The notes below the pieces were generated by a model. The model saw only the letters and a list, made by a program, of their open reading frames with translations. It made no database searches and was not told the DNA's origin. A DNA stretch of 61,633 nt from Propionibacteriaceae bacterium (GTDB lineage: Bacteria > Actinomycetota > Actinomycetes > Propionibacteriales > Propionibacteriaceae): positions 1 to 61,633 of the forward strand of contig JAISTQ010000053.1 of NCBI GenBank assembly GCA_031272505.1, given 5' to 3'. Made by a program: the position numbers and the translations under genes. The first letter of the stretch is position 1, and each line of letters starts with the position of its first letter. Of the stretch, positions 15,324 through 23,641 are shown in pieces.

Positions 15324-17110
15324 TGGACGACACCGCCCTCCTCATCGAACGCTACGGCCCCGAACTCCCCAGCGTTCCCTTCCCGTCATTCTCGGACGAA
15401 GTCCGGGAATCCAGTGAGCGACGTACCGAAGGTACTCGGAGCGAACCAAGAGTGCCTGAGCGCAGCGAAGACGTCCCGTTAGTGTCGCGCCTCATCCATG
15501 TGCGATGGACCCCCAACGGCCTTGCCCTGTGGGGCCGCACCCGCGTCCCCGGCGTGACGGTGACGCACGCCAACTCCACCCTGCGCCTCTACGTGGGCGA
15601 CACCGAGCACCCCGTCACCCGCGACACCGATCCGTGGGCGGCCGCCGAATCCCCCGGCGCCTGGGTGGACGACGCCGAGACCGCCTGGCACGCCGAAGGC
15701 ATCACCCGCCCCGGCAAACTCCGCCTGGAACTCGACATCGCCGGAGTGACGCTCACCGGCGCCATCATGTCCTGCTCGTCGTGGCTGCGCCCGCTGCGCG
15801 CCCCCCTCGACCACCCGCGCCTGGCGCTCACCGGGCCCGGCAAGACCGGCATGGCGCTCACCCGCCTGCCCCGGCCGCTGATCCGCAAGCTGGTCGGCGA
15901 CCAGTCGTTCCTGCGCGCGCACCCGGAGCTATACGTCGACCTGCCGCAGCGCTTGGAATCGCCCACGTCCCGCTTCTGGACCGTCGGCCAAAAGGACGGC
16001 AGCCTGGCGCTGCAGCGCGGCAAGCCCTTCAAAGTGGACGAAATCGGCCCCTATCACCAGCGCCAACTCGGCCTGCTGTTCGAGCAGCCGGTGGAAAAAC
16101 TCGCCGAACGCACCCTCTTCGCGGAGGCGTTCGCGGGGAAGCGCGGCGGGGACAACGTGCTGCCCATCGTCGTCGAGTGGCATCGCCGTCACCCCGACTG
16201 GCAGATCTACTTCTCGGTCTCCGATTTCGAGCCGGAGCCGATCCCGCTCGCCGATTACCCTTTCCTCACCCCGGTGCTCCGCGACAGCCGCGCCTACGTG
16301 GAGGCGCTGCGCCACGCCCGCCTGCTCGTCCAGAACTCCGTCTTCCCGCACTATTTCCGCAAGCAGCCCGGCCAGTTCTACCTGAACACCTGGCATGGCA
16401 CCCCGCTCAAGAAGATCGGGTTTGACGTCCCCGCGGGCACCTATTCGCTCTCGTATCTCGACCTGCTGGGCCGCGAGGTGACGTACTGGGACGCGCTGCT
16501 CGCCCAGAACGAGTTCTCGGCCGCCAACTTCGCCGCCGCGTTCCGCTATGCCGGGCCGGTGCTCACCACCGGGTATCCGCGCAACGACGCGCTGGTGGAG
16601 CCGCCCGCAGCGCACGACCAGTTGGTCGTCCTCTACGCGCCCACCTGGCGTGATGACGGCGCTCCCGAAGTGCTGCTGGACGCCGCCGTCTTCGCCGCCG
16701 ATCTGCCCAACGCCGAGTTGCTGGTGCGGGCCCACCACACCTCCGCCAATCCGGGCGTGACTACGGCAAACACCCCCGATTTGAGCGCCTTGCTGCGCCG
16801 CGCCGACGTGCTCGTCACCGACTACTCGTCGATGCTCTTTGACTTCGCGGTGACCGGCAAGCCGATCATCCTGCTCACCCCCGATCTCGCCCATTACCGT
16901 GACGAGACCCGCGGCCTGAACCTGCCGCTGGCCGAGCTTCCCGCCCCGGTATGCAACACCACCGCCGAAGTGGTGGCCCAACTCGTCAACTTGCCCGCGC
17001 TGCAGGCGCGTTACGCCGAACCGTACGCCGCCTTCCAGGCCAAATACGTCCCCTTTGACGACGGCCACGCCACCGCCCGCGTCGTCGATTACTTAGAGAG
17101 CCAGCTATGA
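15323..17110 (+). CDS. CDP-glycerol glycerophosphotransferase family protein (TagF-like 3), repeat-invaded
   Basis: About 595 residues. The catalytic half has FYLNTWHGTPLKKIGFD, LYAPTWRDDG and TDYSSMLFDFAVTGKPI, the conserved family order. An N-terminal accessory region precedes it. About residues 20-50 are encoded by a copy of the hairpin repeat (15384-15472) read in frame. Translation starts at ATG 15323, overlapping the previous stop as TGATG; GTG 15320 is an alternative in the same frame. The stop overlaps the next gene as ATGA. Because the insert lies near the N terminus, a start downstream of it is also conceivable, but no good ribosome site is seen there. Confidence 0.83.
   Translation: MDDTALLIERYGPELPSVPFPSFSDEVRESSERRTEGTRSEPRVPERSEDVPLVSRLIHVRWTPNGLALWGRTRVPGVTVTHANSTLRLYVGDTEHPVTRDTDPWAAAESPGAWVDDAETAWHAEGITRPGKLRLELDIAGVTLTGAIMSCSSWLRPLRAPLDHPRLALTGPGKTGMALTRLPRPLIRKLVGDQSFLRAHPELYVDLPQRLESPTSRFWTVGQKDGSLALQRGKPFKVDEIGPYHQRQLGLLFEQPVEKLAERTLFAEAFAGKRGGDNVLPIVVEWHRRHPDWQIYFSVSDFEPEPIPLADYPFLTPVLRDSRAYVEALRHARLLVQNSVFPHYFRKQPGQFYLNTWHGTPLKKIGFDVPAGTYSLSYLDLLGREVTYWDALLAQNEFSAANFAAAFRYAGPVLTTGYPRNDALVEPPAAHDQLVVLYAPTWRDDGAPEVLLDAAVFAADLPNAELLVRAHHTSANPGVTTANTPDLSALLRRADVLVTDYSSMLFDFAVTGKPIILLTPDLAHYRDETRGLNLPLAELPAPVCNTTAEVVAQLVNLPALQARYAEPYAAFQAKYVPFDDGHATARVVDYLESQL
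15384..15472 (+). repeat. Hairpin repeat copy in frame near start of TagF-like 3
   Basis: A single plus-oriented copy of the repeat with stems TCGGACGAAGTCCGG and GTACCGAAGGTAC. It is stop-free, and its reading frame relative to the element is the same as that of the plus-oriented copy inside TagF-like 2. Confidence 0.85.
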
Positions 17111-18348
17111 GCCCGCTCAGCCCGAAGCAGTGGTGGCTGGTGCGGCAGGCGCGCGCCGGGAAGCCCGATTGGGACCGCCTGAAAACCGAGGTCTTCCCCA
17201 CCCATCCTGACGTCTTCACCGAGCTGTTTCGCGCGGCCGGGCGCGGGGTACCCAAGGCGTACAAACGGGCGGCCCAGGCCCCGGTGAACGAGCAGGCGGT
17301 CTTCTTTGAGTCGAACCTCGGCAAGCAGTACACCGGGAATCCGCGCTACATCTACGAGCGGATGCTGCAGACCCACCCGGATTGGACGTACTTTTGGAGC
17401 TACAACGGCGATCCGAGCGTGATTCCGGGCAACCCCATCGTGTTTCCGCGCAGTTCCGAGGCGTACGCCACCCACGCGGCCGAGGCGCGCTATCTCGTCA
17501 ACAACACCGTGCTGCGGATGTGGTTCCACCGGCCCGAATCGTTCTATCTGCAGACCTGGCACGGCACTCCGTACAAGCTGATGCACTGGGATCGCACGCT
17601 GAACCCGATCGAGCGGCGTTCCAGCCCGGATTTCTGGGTGAAGTCGCGCGGGTGGGACGCGCTGCTCTCGCCCAACGCGCACTCTTCCCAGGTGTTTCGC
17701 ACCGCCTTTCGCTATGACGGGCCGATTTTGGATTTCGGTTACCCCGCGAATGACATCTTCTACGATCCGGATCGCTATGCGGGCGTGCGTTCCCGGCTGC
17801 GCGCCCAGCTTTCGATTGACGCGGGCGCTCCCGTCTATCTGTACGCGCCCACTTGGCGTGACGACGGCCACCTGGGCGGCCAGATGTACCGCTTTGACCT
17901 GCTGCTTGACGTCGACGATTTTTTGGCCCACGCGCCGGCTGGGGCGGTGCTGCTGGTGCGCGCCCACCACATGAGCGCGGCCGAAGGCGAGCTAGCCGCC
18001 CTTCCCGAAGGCGTCATCGACGTCTCCCACTTCGACGACGCCACCGAGCTGATGTGCGCTGCCGACACGTTGATCACCGACTATTCGTCCATCGTCTTTG
18101 ACTGGGCCTGCTCGCGCAAGCCCGTCATCTACTGGGTCCCCGACATCGACCACTACACCAACGCCCTGCGCGGCTCCTACTTCTCCCTCGACGAAATCAA
18201 CGCCGGCCCCGTCTGCCGCACCCCCGCCGAACTCCACACCGCCCTCTCATCCACCCCCACCCCCTACGACACCTTCTACGAGCGGTTCTGTTCCTTCCAT
18301 GATGGCCACTCCACCACCCGCCTCCTCGAATACCTCCTCTCCCAGTAG
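17107..18348 (+). CDS. CDP-glycerol glycerophosphotransferase family protein (TagF-like 4)
   Basis: A 413-residue, single-domain TagF-like transferase without the long accessory region of its neighbours. Motifs in order: FFESNLGKQYTGNPRYIYE (about 66-84), YLVNNT, FYLQTWHGTPYKLMHWD (about 145), LYAPTWRDDG (about 245) and TDYSSIVFDWACSRKP (about 325). It ends the plus-strand operon and overlaps the previous gene by ATGA. The protein at 19000-20232 on the other strand is a close paralogue, nearly identical over the last catalytic third. It probably adds alditol-phosphate units to a wall polymer. Confidence 0.87.
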   Translation: MSPLSPKQWWLVRQARAGKPDWDRLKTEVFPTHPDVFTELFRAAGRGVPKAYKRAAQAPVNEQAVFFESNLGKQYTGNPRYIYERMLQTHPDWTYFWSYNGDPSVIPGNPIVFPRSSEAYATHAAEARYLVNNTVLRMWFHRPESFYLQTWHGTPYKLMHWDRTLNPIERRSSPDFWVKSRGWDALLSPNAHSSQVFRTAFRYDGPILDFGYPANDIFYDPDRYAGVRSRLRAQLSIDAGAPVYLYAPTWRDDGHLGGQMYRFDLLLDVDDFLAHAPAGAVLLVRAHHMSAAEGELAALPEGVIDVSHFDDATELMCAADTLITDYSSIVFDWACSRKPVIYWVPDIDHYTNALRGSYFSLDEINAGPVCRTPAELHTALSSTPTPYDTFYERFCSFHDGHSTTRLLEYLLSQ

Positions 18349-18354
18349 TTGCCG

Positions 18355-18579
18355 TCAGATCTCTTCGGCCCGGTGTACGAGTGTTGCTTTCAGCGTCTTG
18401 GGGTCTCTCAGGGCGTTGACGAAGGCAAGCAGTTGAATGTCGTTTTGGTTGTTCGGATCCTCTTTGTAGACAAGCATGTATGGGAACCCTCGGATAATAA
18501 CGTGCCGGAACGCTCGGAACAGTTTTGAAGCGGCGAGTAGCTCTCCCTCCGTCTCAGGGTGGATGCGGCTATTGGCCAT
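18355..18579 (-). pseudogene. RelE/ParE-like toxin, internally shortened
   Basis: A 74-residue frame that starts like a ParE-type toxin (IHPETEGELLAASK) and ends like one (RHVIIRGFPYMLVYKED, then LAFVNALRDPKTL), but lacks about 30-40 residues normally found between these blocks, the helical hairpin region. The frame is kept, so this looks like an in-frame internal deletion that probably abolishes toxicity. It follows the antitoxin gene by 3 nt on the same strand. Called a probable pseudogene; an unusual short toxin cannot be excluded. Confidence 0.6.
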
Positions 18580-18582
18580 AGA

Positions 18583-18819
18583 TCAGGCGGCTTTGCGGCG
18601 GGCAAGCTCGGCTAGGATCTCTTGGCCGACTTGTCGAGCGGGTTTCCCAAGCGACGGATCTGCGTCCATCTCAGCGCTGCGCCGCAGAATAACGGCCTGC
18701 TCATCTTCCGTGAGGGTGACCTCGGTACTGGCCAGCGTGTGGTCAATGTACGCGCGCACTTCGACGAGCTCGTCTGCGCTGAGCGTACTGAGCGCCTCTT
18801 GCACCTGCGGTGAAACCAC
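18583..18819 (-). CDS. Addiction-module antitoxin-like protein
   Basis: About 78 residues, helical and charged, with LSADELVEVRAYIDHTL followed by the acidic TLTEDEQAVILRR and a basic tail; this resembles antitoxins encoded before ParE-type toxins. The start chosen is GTG 18819, exactly 6 nt after TACACT, in line with other leaderless genes here; an ATG at 18861 in the same frame would add 14 residues but crosses that box. The pair sits between two inverted TagF paralogues. Confidence 0.65.
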   Translation of the reverse strand: MVSPQVQEALSTLSADELVEVRAYIDHTLASTEVTLTEDEQAVILRRSAEMDADPSLGKPARQVGQEILAELARRKAA

Positions 18820-18999
18820 ACACCCAGTGTACGATAGACGGCTGACAGTTTCATATTTCATGTTTGCTTCCTTCCGCTACATAGCTCCAGCCGACTCCGG
18901 CACATCCCCGTGTCGGTCGCCGAAAGAGCAAGTGTTCTACATGACTCTCATGCTACTCAGCCCCTCCGACACTTATTCGCAGCCAAATTCACTGGGGCA

Positions 19000-20232
19000 C
19001 TATTCTGGGCTGAGGAGGTAGGCGATGGCTTGGTCGGTGCTGGTGCCGTCGTGGAAGGCGCAGAAGGCGGTGTAGAAGTCGTGGTAGGGGACGGGGTCGG
19101 CGGCCAAGGCGGCGTGGAGTTCGGCGGGGGTGCGGCAGACCGGGCCGCAGTTCACCTCGTCAAGATCGAAGTAGGCCCCCCGTAAAGTGCCGGTGTACAA
19201 ATCAATGTCGGGCACCCAGTAGATCACCGGCTTGCGCGAGCAGGCCCAGTCGAAAACGATGGAGGAGTAATCCGTCACCAGCACATCGGCGGCGCACATC
19301 AACTCGGTCGCGTCGTCGAAATGGGAGACGTCGATCACCCGCTCGGGCAGCTCGGCCAGCGCGGCGTCGGCGGCGCTCATGTGGTGGGCGCGCACCAGCA
19401 AGACGGCCCCATCGGGCGCGTGGGCCAGGAAATCGTCAACGTCCAAAAGTAAATCAAACTTGAACATCTGCGAGCCGAGGTGTCCGCCGTCCCGATAAGT
19501 GGGCGCATACAGGTAGACGGGCGCCATCTCGGGAATCCCCAAGAGCGCGCGCATCCGCCCGCGGACGGCCCAATAGCGCGTCTCGTCATAGAAGATGTCA
19601 TTCGCCGGGTAGCCCGATTCGAGGATCTCCCCCTTATAGCGGAACGCGGAGCGGAACACGGAAGTGGAGTGCCGATTGGGGGAGAGCAGCACGTCCCAGC
19701 CGCGCGATTTGACGTAAAAGGCCGGGGTGGTGCGCTTGGCCAGCGGCCGGCCCACGCGATCCCAGTGCATCAGCTTGTACGGGGTGCCGTGCCACGTCTG
19801 CAAGTAGAACGATTCGGGCCGGTGGAACCACAGCGAAAAAGTGGTGTTGTTCACCAGGTAGCGCGACGCCGCCAAAAGCTGGTAGTACTCTTCAGATTCG
19901 CGCTTGACGATCAGCGGATTGCCCGGAATCTTCGCCTTCCCCTCGTAGCACCACGTGTACCGGTAATCGGGGTGGGTTTCCAGCATCCGCTCGTAGATGT
20001 AGCGCGGATTCCCGGTGTACTGCTTGCCCAAGTTCGACTCGAAAAAGACCCGCTTTTGATCCACGGGGTGTTTGCGCTGCCGCCGGTACGCCTTCGGGAT
20101 GCCCTCGCCGCAATGCTTCGCCAGCCGGTAGAACAGCCTCGGATGCCGGGGAAACACCTCGGTGCGCAGCCGCTCGAAATCCGGATTGCCGCACGCCGCC
20201 TGCAGCGCGAGGAAAAAGGTTTCGAGGCCCAT
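19000..20232 (-). CDS. CDP-glycerol glycerophosphotransferase family protein (TagF-like 5)
   Basis: A 410-residue paralogue of TagF-like 4 in inverted orientation. Identical blocks include FFESNLGKQYTGNPRYIYE, FYLQTWHGTPYKLMHWD and TDYSSIVFDWACSRKPVIYW. One family motif differs: LYAPTYRDGG replaces LYAPTWRDDG. All other catalytic blocks are present. It is the last gene of a minus-strand run (CDP-alcohol transferase, GT2, membrane TagF, this gene) with a 12-nt gap to the gene upstream. It probably extends the same class of polymer as TagF-like 4. Confidence 0.87.
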   Translation of the reverse strand: MGLETFFLALQAACGNPDFERLRTEVFPRHPRLFYRLAKHCGEGIPKAYRRQRKHPVDQKRVFFESNLGKQYTGNPRYIYERMLETHPDYRYTWCYEGKAKIPGNPLIVKRESEEYYQLLAASRYLVNNTTFSLWFHRPESFYLQTWHGTPYKLMHWDRVGRPLAKRTTPAFYVKSRGWDVLLSPNRHSTSVFRSAFRYKGEILESGYPANDIFYDETRYWAVRGRMRALLGIPEMAPVYLYAPTYRDGGHLGSQMFKFDLLLDVDDFLAHAPDGAVLLVRAHHMSAADAALAELPERVIDVSHFDDATELMCAADVLVTDYSSIVFDWACSRKPVIYWVPDIDLYTGTLRGAYFDLDEVNCGPVCRTPAELHAALAADPVPYHDFYTAFCAFHDGTSTDQAIAYLLSPE

Positions 20233-20244
20233 ACGGCTATTGTC

Positions 20245-21903
20245 TCAGAGCCGGGCGCGGAAGGCGAGGATGCCCTTGCGGCGTTCCACACCATATTCGA
20301 TGGCCTGCTTCACCGCGGCGACGAAATGGTCGGAGTAGCCCTCGGCGGGGAAATCCCCGAGGAAGTAGTTGCGGTATTCGTCACGCAGCTCGGCCATCGG
20401 ATCGGGGCCCAGCATCAGCTCCAACTGCGGGCGCGGATCTTCGTCGCGGTCCAGCATGTAGGCGGCGCGCGCGATTGGGAATGCGGTGTCCAGCGACTGC
20501 CCGATCGGGTGCATGTCGTGGATGGCGAACGGCTTGCGGCTGAAGAGGTAGTCGGAGCCCACCGAGGAAATGTCGGTGACCATGTGCGTGGAGAGGTTCA
20601 TGCACTCGAAGAGGTTCAGCTTCGTCGTCGCCTCCGAGTTCAGATGCCCGTCGCCAAGGAGATCGTCCACCGCCTTGATCTGGATGCGCGATTCGGCATC
20701 GCGCAGCGACAGCGGGTGCGGGCGGAACAGGACCTTCACCCCCAGATCCAGCAAAGTCCGCACCAGTCGCACCGCGATTGGGAGTGACGAAAAAGCCATG
20801 TCGGACATGCCGCCCCGCCACGTGGGCGCGTAGAGCACCACCGGGCGTTCCACCGGCTCCGCCGAGCGCTGCTCGATCTGCGCCACCTGCGGCCGCCCTA
20901 CGATCTCGAATTTCTCAGCGGGCACCAGCACCCCATGCTCGGTGAACCGGTCGATGGCCGCCTGCCCGGCGAGGAACACCTTGTCGAACATCGCCTTCGC
21001 CGAATCAAACGAGGAGGGCTTGTCCGAATCGCCGTGGCCGAGATGCACATGCCATAGGTCCGCGAAGCGGGTGCCTTGCACGTTGGTGGCGTCGTTGTTG
21101 ACGTAGAAGATGGTGCCCACCGTCTCCACCAGCGCGTACTCCAGCGAAGAGGGGGTGACGGCGTAGAGCACCGGCGCGTCCGTCAGCTCCAAGACGGTGT
21201 CCAGCATCGCCTCCTCGCGCAGCAGCACCGCGTAGCGATGGCCGGTGCGCTCCAGGAACGGCATCCACATCGCCAACTGGTAGCCGCCGTTGCGATCCCC
21301 GCCGTAGTATAGCAGGTAGGAAGGCCGGTGTTCCTCCAACTGGTGCATGATCGAGTTGGCGAGCCGCTGCTGCCGGCGCCACAGCAGGTAAAGCGAGCCG
21401 CGCACGATGCAGAGGAAATAGATGACGAACACGCCCCACGGGTAGTACGTCACGTCCCCGCCGCAGAGGATCACCGCCGCCCAGATAGTGCAGATCGAAC
21501 CGCCGTCAATGAATGTGCCCCAGCCCGAGGCCCCGGTGGAGACCCGCACGCCGGGCAGTTGGTAGCAGGTCAGCTCCGGCTCCACCGCGCGGCGATACAC
21601 CGGATCGACGACCACGCCCGCCAGCATCACGATCATCGCGGGCGCCGTCAACGCCGACGGGTGCAGCATGAACACACTCACCGAGCAGAACGCCAGCAGC
21701 ACCGCCCGCGTCGGCCCGGAAAGATCGCGGATGGAGCGCCGCTCCCAGAACAGCCCCCAGATCAGCGTCAGGCCGGTGAACAGCAGCCCGACGATGGGCT
21801 CCCAGTAGACGAACCCCAGGATCGCGAAGAGCGCCAGCAGCCAGCCGAACGCCAACGGCGCCAGCAGCAGGATCACCCGCCGGTACCGCAACCACAGATT
21901 CAC
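20245..21903 (-). CDS. Membrane-anchored TagF-like protein (TagF-like 6)
   Basis: A 552-residue protein with five or six hydrophobic segments in the first 180 residues (for example ILLLAPLAFGWLLALFAILG near 12-31), followed by a cytoplasmic domain related to CDP-glycerol glycerophosphotransferases: YLLYYGGDRNGGYQL near 198, FYVNNDATNVQGTRFADLWH, VLYAPTWRGG and TDISSVGSDYLFSRKP. The last motif replaces the common TDYSSVFFD. The membrane anchor and divergent motifs suggest a special role, such as a first transfer onto a lipid carrier, but this is inference. Confidence 0.78.
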   Translation of the reverse strand: MNLWLRYRRVILLLAPLAFGWLLALFAILGFVYWEPIVGLLFTGLTLIWGLFWERRSIRDLSGPTRAVLLAFCSVSVFMLHPSALTAPAMIVMLAGVVVDPVYRRAVEPELTCYQLPGVRVSTGASGWGTFIDGGSICTIWAAVILCGGDVTYYPWGVFVIYFLCIVRGSLYLLWRRQQRLANSIMHQLEEHRPSYLLYYGGDRNGGYQLAMWMPFLERTGHRYAVLLREEAMLDTVLELTDAPVLYAVTPSSLEYALVETVGTIFYVNNDATNVQGTRFADLWHVHLGHGDSDKPSSFDSAKAMFDKVFLAGQAAIDRFTEHGVLVPAEKFEIVGRPQVAQIEQRSAEPVERPVVLYAPTWRGGMSDMAFSSLPIAVRLVRTLLDLGVKVLFRPHPLSLRDAESRIQIKAVDDLLGDGHLNSEATTKLNLFECMNLSTHMVTDISSVGSDYLFSRKPFAIHDMHPIGQSLDTAFPIARAAYMLDRDEDPRPQLELMLGPDPMAELRDEYRNYFLGDFPAEGYSDHFVAAVKQAIEYGVERRKGILAFRARL

Positions 21904-21928
21904 AGCCCAAGCCTATCGTCAAGCGGCG

Positions 21929-22795
21929 TCAAGAGCGGTAGCCGCGTATCCGGATGCCGCCGAGCGCGGAGAGTTTGCCGAGCGCGAAGAGGCCCCGGCG
22001 CAGCCACGGCGAAGACTTCCCCCGGCGGCGCAGCACGTCACCGAGCAGCATCACCGCGCAGGCGGGGATTTCCGCGAGGGTGCGCAGCGTCCATTTCACC
22101 CGGTTGAGCTGGTATTTGCGGGCGAGCAGGTAGTTCGCCTGGCCTTGGCGCAGGTAGCGTTTCGCGAACCAGATGAATGACGCCCGTTCCAGCGGCAGAT
22201 CCTCGAAGACCACCGCCTCCGACGTGGAGACGATCTTGGTGCCCGCCTGGTGCAGGCCGAAGAAGAAATCCGAATCTTCGCCGCCGAGCGCCGCGAAGGC
22301 CGGGTCGAATCGCGGCTGGCCCGCCTGCGTCCACGCCGCGTAGGTGAGCAGGGTGTTGTTCGCGGCGGCCGTCTTCAGCTTGGAGAGGTGTGGACGTTCG
22401 GTGCGCTGGATCGCGGCCGCGCGGTCGTCACCCCCCTCGGTTTTCACCAGCCCGTACACCACCCCGGCCTGCGTCTCTTCCTGGGCGGCCAGGAGGGCGT
22501 CCAGCCAACCGGGGGAGACCCACTCGTCGTCATCGACGAACACCATCGCGAAATAGTCGGCTTTGAACTCGTCCAGGGCGCGATTCCGGGCCGCCGGGAT
22601 GCCCGGCTGCGGCTCATACACATAGGTGACGGAGGTGAACAGCCCGGCTGTTCCCGCCGCCGAACGCTGCGGATCGTTGTCGACCACCACCACGTCCACC
22701 TCGTTGTGCCCGATCCCGCCCGAAAACAGGCTCATCAAGAGCCGGCGCAGCATCGCCGGGCGTTTGAAGGTGGCCACCGAGATGAGCAGTTTCAT
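21929..22795 (-). CDS. GT2 family glycosyltransferase
   Basis: A 288-residue GT-A glycosyltransferase: VATFKRPAMLRRLL at the N terminus, VVDNDP near 38, and the metal-binding DDDEW near 92, followed by GEDSDFFFGLHQAG, typical of the acceptor-side helix. The C terminus is basic and partly hydrophobic, suggesting membrane association. The start overlaps the stop of the upstream CDP-alcohol transferase by 4 nt, so coupling is likely. It probably decorates or builds the same wall polymer. Confidence 0.83.
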   Translation of the reverse strand: MKLLISVATFKRPAMLRRLLMSLFSGGIGHNEVDVVVVDNDPQRSAAGTAGLFTSVTYVYEPQPGIPAARNRALDEFKADYFAMVFVDDDEWVSPGWLDALLAAQEETQAGVVYGLVKTEGGDDRAAAIQRTERPHLSKLKTAAANNTLLTYAAWTQAGQPRFDPAFAALGGEDSDFFFGLHQAGTKIVSTSEAVVFEDLPLERASFIWFAKRYLRQGQANYLLARKYQLNRVKWTLRTLAEIPACAVMLLGDVLRRRGKSSPWLRRGLFALGKLSALGGIRIRGYRS

Positions 22796-23619
22796 TTGCG
22801 CAACTTCCCTGAGGCCATCGCCTGGATGAACAGGCCGAGGCAGAACAGCACGGTGAGCGGCAGCAGGATCGCCACATACCAGCGGAAGGCGAGCGCGTCA
22901 CCCACATAGAGCCCCACGATGCCGGCGATCAGGGCCAGCAGCGTCGATTCCACCGAGTGGTTGATCCGCTGGATCGGGAAGCACTGCGCGATGCGCCGCA
23001 GTGTGCGCAGCCGGCCTTTGGGGAGTTCGCGCAACTCCGAGGAATCTTTCATGATCTCCAGCCCGGCTTTCGCCCGCGAGACTTGCACCAACTGCGAGAT
23101 CGACTTCTTGTACACCACCACCATGCCGGTGGCCGCGCCGAGCACCGCCCAGAGCAGATTCGGGGCCGCCTCGCCCACCGCGCAGGGCCCGCCGTAGCAC
23201 ACGCCCGCCGCGCGCAGCCCGAGGAAGACCGGGATCAGCCCCTCGGCGCTGAAGTGGCCCAGTGAATCCAGGAACGGGCCCGCGGGGGAGTACTGCTCCT
23301 TCCAGCGGGCGACTTCGCCGTCCATGCAGTCGATCAGGCCGTGCAACTGCGAGACCAGCACCATCGTGATCGGCCCCCAGATGCCCGGAATCAGCAGCGC
23401 CGGGCCGATGCACCAGCCCACGATGATGAACCAGCCGGTGATCATGTTCGGGGTGACGCGGGTGCGCACCAAGGGCATCGAGAACAGCGGCGAGATGTGC
23501 CGCAGGTAGAGCCGGCCCGTCCAATGCTCGGAGTTCACCCGGCCCATGATGTCGACCGGATGGGTGACGGCGACGAACTCCCGATACGACGTGGGAGGCT
23601 TCGTCGGGTCATGTGGCAT
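22792..23619 (-). CDS. CDP-alcohol phosphatidyltransferase family protein, altered active site
   Basis: About 275 residues with six predicted membrane helices. The family motif is recognisable: Asp97, Asp100-Gly101, Ala104-Arg105, Gly114 and Asp118. The last position, normally the catalytic-base aspartate, is His122 (GPFLDSLGHF). The protein may use a different substrate or have lost the usual reaction. The start chosen is ATG 23619, 6 nt after a TAGACT box; GTG 23625 is in frame but directly touches that box. It heads the minus-strand polymer genes and shares a palindromic promoter with the divergent CorC-like gene. Confidence 0.78.
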   Translation of the reverse strand: MPHDPTKPPTSYREFVAVTHPVDIMGRVNSEHWTGRLYLRHISPLFSMPLVRTRVTPNMITGWFIIVGWCIGPALLIPGIWGPITMVLVSQLHGLIDCMDGEVARWKEQYSPAGPFLDSLGHFSAEGLIPVFLGLRAAGVCYGGPCAVGEAAPNLLWAVLGAATGMVVVYKKSISQLVQVSRAKAGLEIMKDSSELRELPKGRLRTLRRIAQCFPIQRINHSVESTLLALIAGIVGLYVGDALAFRWYVAILLPLTVLFCLGLFIQAMASGKLRK

Positions 23620-23625
23620 GTTCAC

Positions 23626-23635
23626 AGTCTAGACT
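23626..23635. promoter_or_regulatory. Palindromic -10 shared by two divergent leaderless genes
   Basis: AGTCTAGACT reads TAGACT on both strands. On the right, 6 nt separate it from GTG 23642; on the left, 6 nt separate it from ATG 23619. The two polymerase sites overlap, so they should compete. Confidence 0.65.
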
Positions 23636-23641
23636 GTCAGG

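Noticed and set aside
18820-18999. Extra small gene between antitoxin and TagF-like 5
   Set aside because: Short frames exist on both strands, but none has a start signal or recognisable sequence.
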